DNA of 64,000 nucleotides from Calothrix sp. PCC 7103 (GCF_000331305.1 NZ_KB217472.1:1-64000); one strand, 5' to 3'. Shown: positions 1-8,141, numbered from the stretch's first letter. Made by a program: numbers and translations. Notes: generated by a model not told the origin, from the sequence alone.

Positions 1-160
1 GTTAATCTGCCCCTCAACCTGACCATTACTCCAACGCATTGTAACAGCCGCTTTGACTGCTTGATAGTCCTCAATCAAGCTTTTGGCAAAGCGATTAAAA
101 GGTGATAAAACACTGTTATATGCTTGATTTAGCCAAGAATCTAATTTTTCTGATTTTTTT
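1..160 (-). pseudogene. ISL3-family transposase, C-terminal part in a shifted frame (partial)
   Basis: Read on the minus strand, this stretch encodes the conserved C-terminal tail of ISL3 transposases (…EKLDSWLNQAYNS…, then FNRFAKSL and WSNGQVEGQIN), in a frame one base behind the large transposase ORF that ends at 141. The tail contains the conserved 'W-S-N-G-Q-V-E-G' motif around the last acidic catalytic residue. It runs off the left edge of the window. The frame change lies at or near a run of seven A on the minus strand (positions 160-154), where a slip of -1 would join the two parts without loss. Either an indel has broken the gene or frameshifting joins the halves. Confidence 0.75.
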
Positions 161-1592
161 GGTTGACAAGGGATATAAAATTAAGAGCCAACTCAATCCC
201 TTCTTTTAAACTAGGATTTTTTGTTTTTAACGACATGATTATTTCGTCTCGTTCCGACTCGGAAATATCAATGTTAGAACTACCTAAAATCAACCATGTT
301 GCACTGTAAGGAGTAAGAATTTTTTGCGATGGTTTAATAATTTTTGGTAAGCGTTTAGTTGAGTATCTCTGCCGCTTTTTTAAGCCTTGGCATTCGCGTA
401 GACGCGCGGTGTAACGGGTAACAGTAGCATAGCTACCAGAGTATCCTTGTTGTTTAATTTCCTCAAATATTATTTTAGTTTCACGGCAGCCTTCATTCCA
501 TCTTTTTATGATGTAATCTTGATAAGAGCTTACTAAAGTTCGACCTTTATCACTACGTCCTCGACGTTCTATAAAAGTAGGATTACGAAGATTACGAAAA
601 ACTGTTGTACGACTGATACCAAGCTTTTGAGCAATAACTCCCGCATTCATTCCTTGACTATGTAGCTCCCAGGTTTTTTGATGATTTTCTTTTCTTTTGG
701 CACGACGTTGTTCTGCTTTTTGTTTTTGTTTAACTGGTGGTTGTGCTTCGCTTGGATAAGTCGCAACGACAATGTTTTCTTCATCTTTAATTACAGAAGC
801 TTGATTGTATACTTGTTCAACTTCCTTTAGGTCTTTACTATATATTCCAAACATCTCATAAAGTGTTTGAGCTAAGTTTTGTAGTAGATGAAAGCGGTCT
901 GCAACTTGGATTGCATTGGGGGCGCCTTCTTTAATTCCTTTTTCATAAGCTTTTGCTCTATCTCGTGAAACCACCTCAATACCAGGATGTTCTTTTAACC
1001 ATGAGCTTAAAGTCTCAGCAGAACGGTCTTTCAATAAAGTTACAGGACGATTTTTCTCTAAATCAACTACTATTGTGCCGTAAGTTTTACATTTACGAAA
1101 ACAAAAGTCATCAACACCCACAATTTTAAGAGAATCGAATAACGGTAAAGGAATTCTACGAACTAAATTTAGCAGTGTATTGCGGCTTATATTAAATCCT
1201 AATCGCTGCGATAGTCGTACTCCTGCCGCACCACCATTCGCCAAAGCAATAGCAGTTAATTGTGATGCAAACCTAGTAGTTCGACGTGCCCAAGGTAACA
1301 CTATACTTGCTAATCTTTCCGTAAATATTCGTCTTTTACATTCAGTATTGATACAAAAAAATTTCCGGACGCGCAGTTCTATAGAAGTACTGTAATTAGC
1401 CCATGATAAATCAGCTAATTTACGTTCATAATGACTATGAATTTTATGCGTTGGTGAATTACAAACTGGACATTTAGCTGATGTTTGAATTGAAGAGACA
1501 AGCAGTTTAACTATACCTTGTTCCTCATCAAGATTACAACTTTCAAGTTGGAGAAGGTTTTTATCCGGTAACAGATTTTCTAATATCTTCAT
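141..1592 (-). CDS. ISL3-family transposase (N-terminal and central part)
   Basis: This encodes most of a DDE transposase that cuts and moves an ISL3 insertion sequence. The 483-residue product has an N-terminal zinc-binding region (CPVC at about 41-44 and a second Cys cluster near 80), a helix-turn-helix region, and a central DDE domain starting with the characteristic 'VGVDDF' and followed by 'VSRDRAKAYEKG'. A second HTH-like segment lies near 320. The ORF stops before the C-terminal 'WSNGQVEG' motif, which is present downstream in another frame (1-160). A normal ISL3 transposase therefore needs both parts. The zero-frame context A AAA AAT at the break is a recognised type of -1 slip site, but a simple inactivating indel is equally possible. 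Confidence 0.88.
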   Translation of the reverse strand: MKILENLLPDKNLLQLESCNLDEEQGIVKLLVSSIQTSAKCPVCNSPTHKIHSHYERKLADLSWANYSTSIELRVRKFFCINTECKRRIFTERLASIVLPWARRTTRFASQLTAIALANGGAAGVRLSQRLGFNISRNTLLNLVRRIPLPLFDSLKIVGVDDFCFRKCKTYGTIVVDLEKNRPVTLLKDRSAETLSSWLKEHPGIEVVSRDRAKAYEKGIKEGAPNAIQVADRFHLLQNLAQTLYEMFGIYSKDLKEVEQVYNQASVIKDEENIVVATYPSEAQPPVKQKQKAEQRRAKRKENHQKTWELHSQGMNAGVIAQKLGISRTTVFRNLRNPTFIERRGRSDKGRTLVSSYQDYIIKRWNEGCRETKIIFEEIKQQGYSGSYATVTRYTARLRECQGLKKRQRYSTKRLPKIIKPSQKILTPYSATWLILGSSNIDISESERDEIIMSLKTKNPSLKEGIELALNFISLVNQKNQKN

Positions 1593-1687
1593 CTAATAAA
1601 GCAATTAAGTAAAAAAGCAGTATTTATACTTTTTTTATTTTAGTATAACAAATTATACTGTTAATTCTTTCTTCACCCTTACTCCTT

Positions 1688-1717
1688 CCCTCTGCCCTCT
1701 GCCTACTGCCCTCTGCC
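1688..1717. repeat. Heptameric short tandem repeat (CCCTCTG type)
   Basis: Four tandem 7-bp units are seen: CCCTCTG, CCCTCTG, CCTACTG, CCCTCTG, followed by CC. Heptameric short tandemly repeated repetitive (STRR) sequences of this kind are a known feature of intergenic DNA in heterocystous cyanobacteria, which supports the assignment of the host group. No gene lies here. Confidence 0.8.
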
Positions 1718-1760
1718 AAAAACGTTTCCAAAGCTTTCACCAAAACTTGACAAGACCCAT

Positions 1761-1847
1761 AATGTGGTTTTGAGACCCCCCTTATTTGCAGTTAATGTGG
1801 TTTCAAAATTGACTTGTTTGCAGTTTTAAGTGTTTATGTTTGCAGTT
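1761..1847. repeat. Interleaved short direct repeats, possible transposon end
   Basis: AATGTGGTTT occurs at 1761-1770 and 1794-1803, and TTTGCAGTT occurs at 1785-1793, 1817-1825 and 1839-1847. The spacing resembles the array of short transposase-binding repeats at the ends of Tn7/Tn5053-like cyanobacterial transposons. No such transposase lies in the window, so this may be a leftover end or part of the IS66 element whose gene starts at the last repeat. Confidence 0.35.
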
Positions 1848-3180
1848 CGCTACAGCTAATCAACCTAAAAAAGAATCTACAGAAACTGGCAAGAAAATTC
1901 ACAACCAATTTGACACAATTCTTAAATTTGCTCATGCTGACTATGATAAGAAGAAGATAAGTATTTGCAATGAGAATACTGATGAGAATAGCCAAATCAA
2001 AAAAAGAGGCGCCCAAAGAGGGCACAAAGGTCATACTAAAGCAATCCCCTCAAAAGTAAATAGAGTAATTCACGTACCAGGGTTAGAAACATGTTTACAA
2101 TGCCATAGTGACCTTCTTAAAGAAAAATACAAGATAGTCGAAAAAATAGTTATTGAACTTGTATTTATAAAAAATGGGTGCAAAAAAAATATTATTAAGT
2201 ATTTGGGCTATAAAAACTACTGTCCAGTATGCAAAAAATATTCGGCGCCACCAAGTTTTTTTGAGACTGGTTGTCCTTGCTCATTTGGACATGGATTTAA
2301 GGCTTGGGTTGTTTATCAAAGACTTGTTCTTCGGCTACCCTATCTAATTATCGTGCAAGAAACTGAGGAATTATTTAGTGAAAGTATAAGTTCAGGAGCA
2401 ATTGTTAATTTTATAACAAACTTTTCTGAATACTACGCTGAAACTGAACTTATTCTTCTTAAATATATTTTAGAAAGTCCTTTTATTCACGTTGATGAAA
2501 CTCAGATAAGCATCCAAGGAATAAATCAATATGTTTGGGTATTTACCGATGGTAAACATGTAATATTCCGACTAACTAAGACGAGAGAGGCAGAAATTGT
2601 TCATGAAATTTTATCTGAATATAAGGATGTATTAGTTTCAGATTTTTATGGCGGTTATGACTCTATAAACTGTAAACAGCAAAAATGCTGGAGTCATTTA
2701 ATTAGAGATATAAATGATGATTTATGGTCGGCGCCATTTGATATTGAGTTTGAATGTTTTGTTTCTGAGGTAAGGAACTTAATTATACCAATACTTGAAA
2801 CAGTTGAAAAATATGGCTTAAAAAAGAGACATTTAAGCAAGTTTAATAAAGTCGTAGAAAAATTCTATACTCAAAATATACTTGATAAAGTTTACCGCTC
2901 TGAATTAGCAGTAAAATATCAAAAACGCTTTGAACGTTATAGGCAAAGTTTATTCACTTTCCTTGAACAAGATACTATACCCTGGAATAATAACACAGCA
3001 GAGCGCGCGATTAGACATCTTGCTATACAGCGCAAAATATCAGGGTCTTTTTATGAATCTGGTGCTACCTCATATCTCGTTTTACTTGGAATTATGCAAA
3101 CCTGTAGATTTCAAGAGAAATCATTATTGAAATTCTTCATGTCAGGAGAGAAGGATATTGATAAATTTAAGAGAACGTAG
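1840..3180 (+). CDS. IS66-family transposase, probably shortened at the N-terminus
   Basis: This is a DDE transposase of the IS66 family. Seen in the 446-residue product are the basic 'KKRGAQRGHKGH' segment (about 48-60), a zinc-finger region (CLQC near 84 and CPVC near 129), and the DDE core: D in 'HVDET', D in 'VSDFYGGYD', and E in 'NNNTAERAIRHL'. The only available start is a TTG at 1840, and the leucine-zipper-like N-terminus typical of the family is missing, so the gene may be truncated by the repeat-rich sequence immediately upstream. No accessory tnpA/tnpB genes are present. Terminal inverted repeats could not be identified by eye. Probably a remnant or a non-autonomous element. Confidence 0.88.
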   Translation: MQFATANQPKKESTETGKKIHNQFDTILKFAHADYDKKKISICNENTDENSQIKKRGAQRGHKGHTKAIPSKVNRVIHVPGLETCLQCHSDLLKEKYKIVEKIVIELVFIKNGCKKNIIKYLGYKNYCPVCKKYSAPPSFFETGCPCSFGHGFKAWVVYQRLVLRLPYLIIVQETEELFSESISSGAIVNFITNFSEYYAETELILLKYILESPFIHVDETQISIQGINQYVWVFTDGKHVIFRLTKTREAEIVHEILSEYKDVLVSDFYGGYDSINCKQQKCWSHLIRDINDDLWSAPFDIEFECFVSEVRNLIIPILETVEKYGLKKRHLSKFNKVVEKFYTQNILDKVYRSELAVKYQKRFERYRQSLFTFLEQDTIPWNNNTAERAIRHLAIQRKISGSFYESGATSYLVLLGIMQTCRFQEKSLLKFFMSGEKDIDKFKRT

Positions 3181-3233
3181 TAGCGGTATCGTTTATCTAT
3201 AAATACTATAAATACTATCCTTCTTGAGTAAAA

Positions 3234-3770
3234 TTAAACTGATACCCCCAATTTTCCAAGTATATCATTTGATTTTTGCTGTTGCACATTGTCCAACAAA
3301 ATGCTTTCACTCCCGTCTTCGTTTGTTTGGATAATAATTTGTTCCTGGTATTTAGGAATGTTATTTTCTATAATAAATTTCACCTGCTGTATTGTTTTTG
3401 GTTCTTTATTAATTAGCGTTTCTACTAACATATCATATCTATTAATATCGGACGAAAGAGTCTGAGTCATAATCATCCTATTCTCACCCTTGTTCCAAAA
3501 TGTTTCTGATTGAATGTACTCAATACCATTGCGTTCATCTAATATTGTTATTTTTGTATGTTCGACATTACTAATTTCACATCCTATGTATTCTATAGCA
3601 TGAAAATATTTTGGAACAGAATCATACTCATATTCTTCGCCTGTATAATCCAAATCGGGATTTTCATCCTCATCCAGTGGCTCAAAATAATCTTCTGGCG
3701 CCATTTGAATTTTTAAAAAATCGGGATTATTTACTAGTTTATACTCAATCCATATAGAAATTGCATTCAT
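3234..3770 (-). CDS. Hypothetical acidic protein
   Basis: I do not recognise this 178-residue protein. It has a clear ribosome binding site (GGAGG nine bases before the ATG). It is acidic in its N-terminal third ('EPLDEDENPDLDYTGEEYEYD') and has no signal peptide or membrane segment. The alternating pattern of the middle part suggests a mostly beta fold, followed by a helical C-terminus. It lies about 110 bp downstream of, and on the same strand as, the PIN-like nuclease gene and its small partner. It could be a third member of that group (for example an immunity or accessory protein), but nothing in the sequence proves this. Confidence 0.6.
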   Translation of the reverse strand: MNAISIWIEYKLVNNPDFLKIQMAPEDYFEPLDEDENPDLDYTGEEYEYDSVPKYFHAIEYIGCEISNVEHTKITILDERNGIEYIQSETFWNKGENRMIMTQTLSSDINRYDMLVETLINKEPKTIQQVKFIIENNIPKYQEQIIIQTNEDGSESILLDNVQQQKSNDILGKLGVSV

Positions 3771-3880
3771 TTAATTTTCCTCCAAACTTACGTACAGTAT
3801 AATAAAAAATCACATACCTAATAGTTAAATTGTGCCTTGATTCTCAACCTAAATTTTACCGTCAATTTGAGAGTATTTTT

Positions 3881-4753
3881 TTATGGTTCATCAATAACTG
3901 ATATATTCATTACTACTCGATTTTCCGATGGATGCTTGTAATGAGGTTGGTTGATGGTTGGACATAGATAGTCAAAGGAATTATCGGTATATTCCAATTG
4001 CATATTGCGAGGTGCATCTAAAGCAATAACAGCATCTCCAATTTTCTCGCAGCGCCTACAATCACACGCTGCGGCGCCTGTTTTCAAGATTTCTTTAAGA
4101 TTATTTACAATATTAATAAATCCTCTTGTATTAGTATTTTTAGGTAATTGTGACGCAACTTGAATTAACTGCTCAATCAATTCTTTATATTCTACTAATA
4201 TAAACTGGTCGATTTGACATTTACTTCTACAGCTTTTTATATCTCCAAATTCGTCTGCAAACTTTTTTAATCCTGGTGTCGGATTTTTTAAGTCAACAGT
4301 AAGTGGAACCATCGCACGACTACAAGCTGTCAAATCTTTGTTGGTATTTTTAAATGATTTTCTTAATGTTAAGTCAAAACGTTTGATGTATATGACTAGA
4401 GCAGCAATGGCTTTTTCCTTATCTTCCTTACTATAAAAGTTAAACTGCCTAGTACCAAAAAGTTGAGGTATCAGTTGTAAAATAGCTTTAAGTTCGCTGC
4501 CTTTAAATTTATTACTCCAAAGGGAAATTGCGTCTCCTATGTTATTTATAGTATCCATACGTAAAATAAAATAGAAGGAAATAATATTGATTAAATAGCT
4601 ACGTTTAATTTCCATTCTAACATAGTTAGATATGTAAATATTTTTGCCATTAAACTGCGATTTGAAATAATGTTGATATAGTTGTGTAGCAAGTATTAGA
4701 GAACGTGCTACTGAGGTATCAAGAAAATGCTCTTGTTCAATTTTATCTGACAT
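3881..4753 (-). CDS. PIN-like domain protein, candidate toxin nuclease
   Basis: The 290-residue protein has hallmarks of a PIN-like metal-dependent nuclease split by a helical insertion. An N-terminal 'HFLDTS' supplies Asp12, 'YVRMEIKRS' supplies Glu48, and near the C-terminus 'KIGDAVIALDAP' supplies Asp240, followed by 'EYTDNSFDYLC' with Asp257. These match the order and spacing style of PIN catalytic acids, but the protein is twice the usual PIN length. A CDCRRC cluster (about 229-234) just before Asp240 may bind zinc. It starts five bases after the stop of the upstream 140-residue gene, so the two are translationally linked. Family membership is inferred from motifs alone. The target RNA or DNA is unknown. 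Confidence 0.6.
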   Translation of the reverse strand: MSDKIEQEHFLDTSVARSLILATQLYQHYFKSQFNGKNIYISNYVRMEIKRSYLINIISFYFILRMDTINNIGDAISLWSNKFKGSELKAILQLIPQLFGTRQFNFYSKEDKEKAIAALVIYIKRFDLTLRKSFKNTNKDLTACSRAMVPLTVDLKNPTPGLKKFADEFGDIKSCRSKCQIDQFILVEYKELIEQLIQVASQLPKNTNTRGFINIVNNLKEILKTGAAACDCRRCEKIGDAVIALDAPRNMQLEYTDNSFDYLCPTINQPHYKHPSENRVVMNISVIDEP

Positions 4754-4758
4754 ATAGT

Positions 4759-5181
4759 TTATATATCTTGTTCTGAATCTTGTTCATATTCTTGAATATT
4801 ATCATCTAGTTGTACCTCAAATGGCATGATATTAAATCCTAAATCATCTAAAGCCAAAATAGCATCTTCAACTTCTGCCTCACTAAGTTTTTTTCGGTTA
4901 ACAAGAGATAGGAATAATTCGTAAGCACCTTGATATTGGTTTTTAGTATAATCAATCCAATAGTTTTGGTATGCAAGTGCATCATGTAATGCCATCACTA
5001 CTTCTGTATATGGGTCGCCAATGCATCTATCTAGCATGTCTCGCATTTTCCGGAGTAAGCTATATGCATAAACGGCAGCTATTGGTTCTCCAGAATAATA
5101 AGAGAGTTTTTGTAAGTCTTCTAAAAAAGACCTAGTAATTTCTGCTGCTTCTACTTCCAAAACAGTTTGTTCAGTACTCAT
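4759..5181 (-). CDS. Hypothetical partner of the PIN-like protein (candidate antitoxin)
   Basis: I do not recognise this 140-residue, acidic, all-helical protein. It has no membrane segment. The C-terminus is strongly acidic ('DDNIQEYEQDSEQDI'), as in antitoxins that neutralise basic nucleases. It is the first gene of a two-gene unit, ending five bases before the start of the PIN-like gene. Antitoxin first and toxin second is the classic VapBC-type order. No DNA-binding motif (RHH, HTH, AbrB) is obvious, so if it is an antitoxin it is not of a standard type. Confidence 0.5.
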   Translation of the reverse strand: MSTEQTVLEVEAAEITRSFLEDLQKLSYYSGEPIAAVYAYSLLRKMRDMLDRCIGDPYTEVVMALHDALAYQNYWIDYTKNQYQGAYELFLSLVNRKKLSEAEVEDAILALDDLGFNIMPFEVQLDDNIQEYEQDSEQDI

Positions 5182-5394
5182 AGCAATTTCTGGTAATTTG
5201 TTATTACAATTGTAGACTTAATTATAGATGCGAAAAGTTCATCTATTAAGTCACATTGATTTGCCGGTGCGTGACGCTACAAGTCTTATCACGGGAACTC
5301 AATTTTTTTCAATGGCGTCACACACCCTACGCCCTTGTATGTGTCGGTTGCTCCCGTTCTAATAAAATAAGCGGTAGCTGTGTTGAGTAAAATG

Positions 5395-5429
5395 CGAAGT
5401 TTACCCCGTTTAATCTTCAAAACGGCGCC
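5395..5429 (-). repeat. Degenerate copy of the rep-gene tail repeat
   Basis: On the minus strand this reads GGCGCCGTTTTGAAGATTAA and onward, matching the rep-gene 3' end (26849 onward) with a few changes. It is the shorter of the two copies in this gap. Confidence 0.7.
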
Positions 5430-5474
5430 TAAGAACTCCAGACAAGTAATAATGCAAACTTTCCTAGGTAAAAC

Positions 5475-5580
5475 TAAATGCCGAGCCAGGGACGAAGATT
5501 ACCCCGTTTAATTTTCAAAACGGCGCCGGATAAAGTACGAACAGTTACTTCTCGCTCTCATGACTTCCAGCTTCCCAGAA
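5475..5580 (-). pseudogene. Fossil of the 3' end of a rep gene
   Basis: The reverse complement matches about 105 bp of the 3' end of the rep gene at about 26797-26902, including the segment coding for 'GAVLKIKRGNLRPWLGI'. The last 50 bases are almost identical, while the upstream part (GGGAAGCTGGAAG…CGAGAAGTAACTGT) has drifted. No start codon or upstream rep sequence remains. It is direct evidence that a second rep gene, or a duplicate of the present one, once lay here or was recombined in. Confidence 0.8.
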
Positions 5581-5585
5581 GTTAA

Positions 5586-6452
5586 TCAAGTTTCAATTAA
5601 ACCGTATGCTTTCTCAAATGTGTGCAATACTTCCTCTTGTACATTAGTAAGCCAAGCTTCATAACGTTTCCCTAATCCTACAAGCTGCCAATCAATGGAA
5701 GAATCGTGGTTTGGTAATTGATGCAGGCGCCGTAATCTTTTCAACAGTTCGCCCATAAATTCGCATTCCGAATCAGTATATTCCAGCGATTTGAGGTGTT
5801 CAATTTTCACTGTGTATTCGTTGTCCCACGTATCGATGGTACAGCTAAAATCTCCAACATGCGTCACAACACACCAACATCCGCTTTTACCGCGCAAGTC
5901 AGGATTATCTTTGGGTAATATTAGGCACACTTCACCAACACGGTAGGGATTGGGTAATTTAGTTCGTTCGCGAATTTTATCCACAATATCTTTCACAACT
6001 TTAGCTGATGGTACTTTACCACTAGCAGCCTTAACTGCTTGAGTCCAAGCAAGACGTTGTTCATCTGGGTCAAGGAGAACGAGCGGTCGGACTTGACTTT
6101 CTGCGGTTGGTAAAATGTCTACAATTTGTAGACATGGTTGAAGATTATCTACAATTGTCGCTGCATTAATCAATTGGTAGTAGCGTGAGCGGTGGTATGC
6201 GAATCTGTCCTTACAATATTTATCAAACGAAGTATGTGTATTACGGTAAAGTCGTTTATCCCTAAGCTCTTTTAATGCTAGTCCCGCTTGATAAAATGCC
6301 CTTTCTACAAGGCGTTCGAGTCGCTCGCGCTCGCGCTGTTCGTCATAAGTAAGCTCATCAACTATAGGAGTAGAAGTTGCACACTCAACATTATCTTCGT
6401 TCTGTGTTGAGTCTGTGTTAGTAACAACCTCGGCGATAGCAGCCCTGTTCAT
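5586..6452 (-). CDS. Plasmid-type DNA-binding protein (unnamed cyanobacterial family)
   Basis: The 288-residue protein has a helical N-terminal half ('ERLERLVERAFYQAGLALKELRDKRLYRNTHTSF' style, about 60-120) resembling the single-helix DNA-binding and 'AGLALKELRDKRLYR' segments of cyanobacterial plasmid and mobile-element proteins. A small beta-rich KOW-like region follows ('YRVGEVCLILPK…CWCVVTHVGDFSCTIDTW', about 185-235). I chose the ATG at 6452 over an upstream one at 6503 because it is preceded by GGAGG eight bases away. The gene is transcribed away from the small RHH-like gene at 6593. A role in plasmid maintenance or gene regulation is an inference from this context only. Confidence 0.65.
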   Translation of the reverse strand: MNRAAIAEVVTNTDSTQNEDNVECATSTPIVDELTYDEQRERERLERLVERAFYQAGLALKELRDKRLYRNTHTSFDKYCKDRFAYHRSRYYQLINAATIVDNLQPCLQIVDILPTAESQVRPLVLLDPDEQRLAWTQAVKAASGKVPSAKVVKDIVDKIRERTKLPNPYRVGEVCLILPKDNPDLRGKSGCWCVVTHVGDFSCTIDTWDNEYTVKIEHLKSLEYTDSECEFMGELLKRLRRLHQLPNHDSSIDWQLVGLGKRYEAWLTNVQEEVLHTFEKAYGLIET

Positions 6453-6533
6453 ACTTTTCACCTCCGGAAGAAGTATATTTATTATAACAGCGATGTACAC
6501 CACTGTTGATGTTGATTAAATATAAGTTTTTCT

Positions 6534-6561
6534 GTTCATATGTAGACGTAGTATAATGAAC
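6534..6561 (+). promoter_or_regulatory. Promoter with overlapping inverted repeat
   Basis: A TATAAT box (6552-6557) precedes the RHH-like gene at 6593. It lies inside an inverted repeat, GTTCAT (6534-6539) and ATGAAC (6556-6561), a possible operator for either divergent gene. The -35 region is poor. Confidence 0.4.
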
Positions 6562-6592
6562 GTAGTTGTAGTTATATGCGCCAATTCCACAA

Positions 6593-6814
6593 ATGGCAAA
6601 CCCGCGCGGCAATCCTGATTTTGGGGTGAAATATCGTTTTGATTACGGAAGGAATGAACCGCTTACCGAACAGGTAAAGGCGGTGGTTAGTCCGTGCGTA
6701 AAAGAAGAACTCTTAAAACTTGCCTCCGCGCGCAATTGTACAGTGCCAGATTTGATACGCGAGGCACTTAATGCATATTTGGCGAACCAAGAAATCGAAA
6801 ATATAAGTGCGTAG
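6593..6814 (+). CDS. Small ribbon-helix-helix-like protein
   Basis: This 73-residue protein has a C-terminal segment 'SPCVKEELLKLASARNCTVPDLIREALNAYLAN' style (about 33-66) typical of ribbon-helix-helix DNA-binding proteins: a short strand followed by two helices. The basic N-terminus may add DNA contacts. It is divergent from the gene at 5586-6452, with a shared promoter region containing an inverted repeat, so it may regulate that pair. Small proteins of this kind are common on cyanobacterial plasmids. No partner toxin follows, although an antitoxin-like role cannot be excluded. Confidence 0.65.
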   Translation: MANPRGNPDFGVKYRFDYGRNEPLTEQVKAVVSPCVKEELLKLASARNCTVPDLIREALNAYLANQEIENISA

Positions 6815-7143
6815 AGCAAATTTGACGCGCTTTGATATGTAAGCATAAACGCGCGCAGAGTGCGACCGTGGAGGTAGTAACTATGACCAAAGCCCTACTC
6901 AAACTAGTAACATGCAGAAGAATTTATCGAATGCCTCCTCAACGACAGGAAGCGCTACGAGTTACACTCCGGGAGTAATTATTGAGATGGCGCCACTTCT
7001 TTGGGTTCATAATTACCGACTGATAGCTTAAGTGATAGATATCACTCCGTCTTTTGTTGTGTTACTGTCCTATTCGACAATTAGCAAATGTGCTATAACC
7101 TTAACTTGTTACGGTTTAAGGCACAAGGCAAGGTTATAATTAT
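6815..7143. other. Intergenic region with one possible short ORF
   Basis: Apart from the short ORF at 6883-6978 and one GGCGCC, nothing recognisable is seen. The sequence just before 7144 is AT-rich and may hold the promoter of the next gene. Confidence 0.5.
6883..6978 (+). CDS. Possible 31-residue small protein
   Basis: An ATG preceded by GTGGAGG eight bases upstream opens a 31-codon frame (MTKALLKLVTCRRIYRMPPQ…), basic and without recognisable motif. The good ribosome binding site is the only support. It may equally be the start of a gene whose rest was lost. Confidence 0.3.
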   Translation: MTKALLKLVTCRRIYRMPPQRQEALRVTLRE

Positions 7144-7911
7144 ATGTGTCAATTTATATCAAGTATCAGTAAGCAAGATTTCCGACTTCTTTACTCTAGA
7201 GGTTTTATTAGTGAAAAACGTAAGATTTTGGAGCGACTTGGAATTCTAGAACAAGTTTTTGAAAAATTTATTGATGCAGAAAATAATACTGAACCTATTA
7301 AAAATGCAGAGTTGATAGAACTTTTTGATAGTTGTAGCGATAACACCAAGAATATTGAAGAATTAACAAAAACGCTACTAAAAATTTCCCCTGGCAACGG
7401 AACAATCGGGTTTAGTCAGGTAAATTTTCTTGTAGACTACTTAAGAAAAAAAGTTTGGAAATACCTTCAAGACAAACGATATAATCTTGATTTGACTCCT
7501 CATGACCATGCGTTTGGTAGTGGAGGAGATTTTATTAAAACAATACATGCCACGACTCACGCATCTATTATTGCCGCTCCTCTAGTAACAATCTGCAAGA
7601 CAGGAACAGGAAATGTAACCTCTCCTCATGGAAGTTCTCAAGCCATGATAGAACTTGGATACAACCATATTCAAGTTCACCCCTCAAGTTTAAAAGAATT
7701 ACTTGCCAGCTACAATTTCGCATTTGTTTCACTTGCTGATTTGGGATTTCCATATTCAGATAAGCTCAGAGAAGCAAGAAAACAACTGTGGCATCAAAAT
7801 GTAATGGAGATTAATTGTAGATACAAACCTACAAAAGAAAATTGGCAAGAAATATTAAAAAAAATAGATATACCTATAAATATGGAGCAGTACCAACTTA
7901 TGCCAGCATAA
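7144..7911 (+). CDS. TrpD-like phosphoribosyltransferase-fold protein, C-terminally truncated
   Basis: Residues about 120-175 resemble the glycosyltransferase family 3 core of anthranilate phosphoribosyltransferase: 'HAFGSGGDFIKTIHATTHASIIAAPLVTICKTGTGNVTS' style, corresponding to the glycine-rich GTGGD substrate loop, and then 'GSSQAMIELG', corresponding to the GSAD.LE.LG motif. The family normally has about 340 residues. This product has 255 and loses similarity after 'NFAFVSLADLGF'. The Asp/Asn and KHGNR residues of true TrpD enzymes are altered (KTGTGN). The end lies about 165 bp before a copy of the dispersed palindrome. It is either a divergent member of unknown substrate or a gene cut short during rearrangement. 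Confidence 0.6.
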   Translation: MCQFISSISKQDFRLLYSRGFISEKRKILERLGILEQVFEKFIDAENNTEPIKNAELIELFDSCSDNTKNIEELTKTLLKISPGNGTIGFSQVNFLVDYLRKKVWKYLQDKRYNLDLTPHDHAFGSGGDFIKTIHATTHASIIAAPLVTICKTGTGNVTSPHGSSQAMIELGYNHIQVHPSSLKELLASYNFAFVSLADLGFPYSDKLREARKQLWHQNVMEINCRYKPTKENWQEILKKIDIPINMEQYQLMPA

Positions 7912-8076
7912 AAAGGTTGTTTCTTCATCAAGATTGTCTTGAGCATCGGCGCCTTTCGCATCTTCGGTGTGGCAAGCGTGATAATTGCTTATGCCTCATA
8001 GGTTTGGAGAGGCACCTTCTATCTTCATCAGCATAGCGTGTTGTTCCAGTATAAAAAACCAGCACAATATTTTTAC

Positions 8077-8096
8077 TTCCAATAACGTTATTGGAA
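8077..8096. repeat. Dispersed palindrome, copy 1
   Basis: Perfect 20-bp palindrome TTCCAATAACGTTATTGGAA, the leftmost of nine copies. It lies between the truncated TrpD-like gene and the sigma-factor operon, with a GGCGCC about 130 bp upstream. Confidence 0.95.
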
Positions 8097-8111
8097 AAAA
8101 TTTTTTTCAAC

Positions 8112-8141
8112 TTTGCGTAAAAGTGGGTTACTCCCAACGCA
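8112..8141 (+). promoter_or_regulatory. Two-box element upstream of the sigma-factor gene
   Basis: TTTGCGTAAAAG, ten unrelated bases, then CCAACGCA. The same boxes with the same ten-base spacing lie upstream of the PPC protein gene (15187-15216). Spacing and conservation suggest a promoter or operator shared by the two genes, perhaps read by the sigma factor encoded just downstream. Confidence 0.5.

Larger units (their letters stand above)
5182..5585. other. Intergenic region holding rep-tail fossils
   Basis: No intact gene is seen. The region contains two copies (5395-5429 and 5475-5580) of sequence derived from the 3' end of the rep gene that lies at 24318-26903, both in inverted orientation relative to rep. 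Two GGCGCC palindromes are in these copies. Confidence 0.7.
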
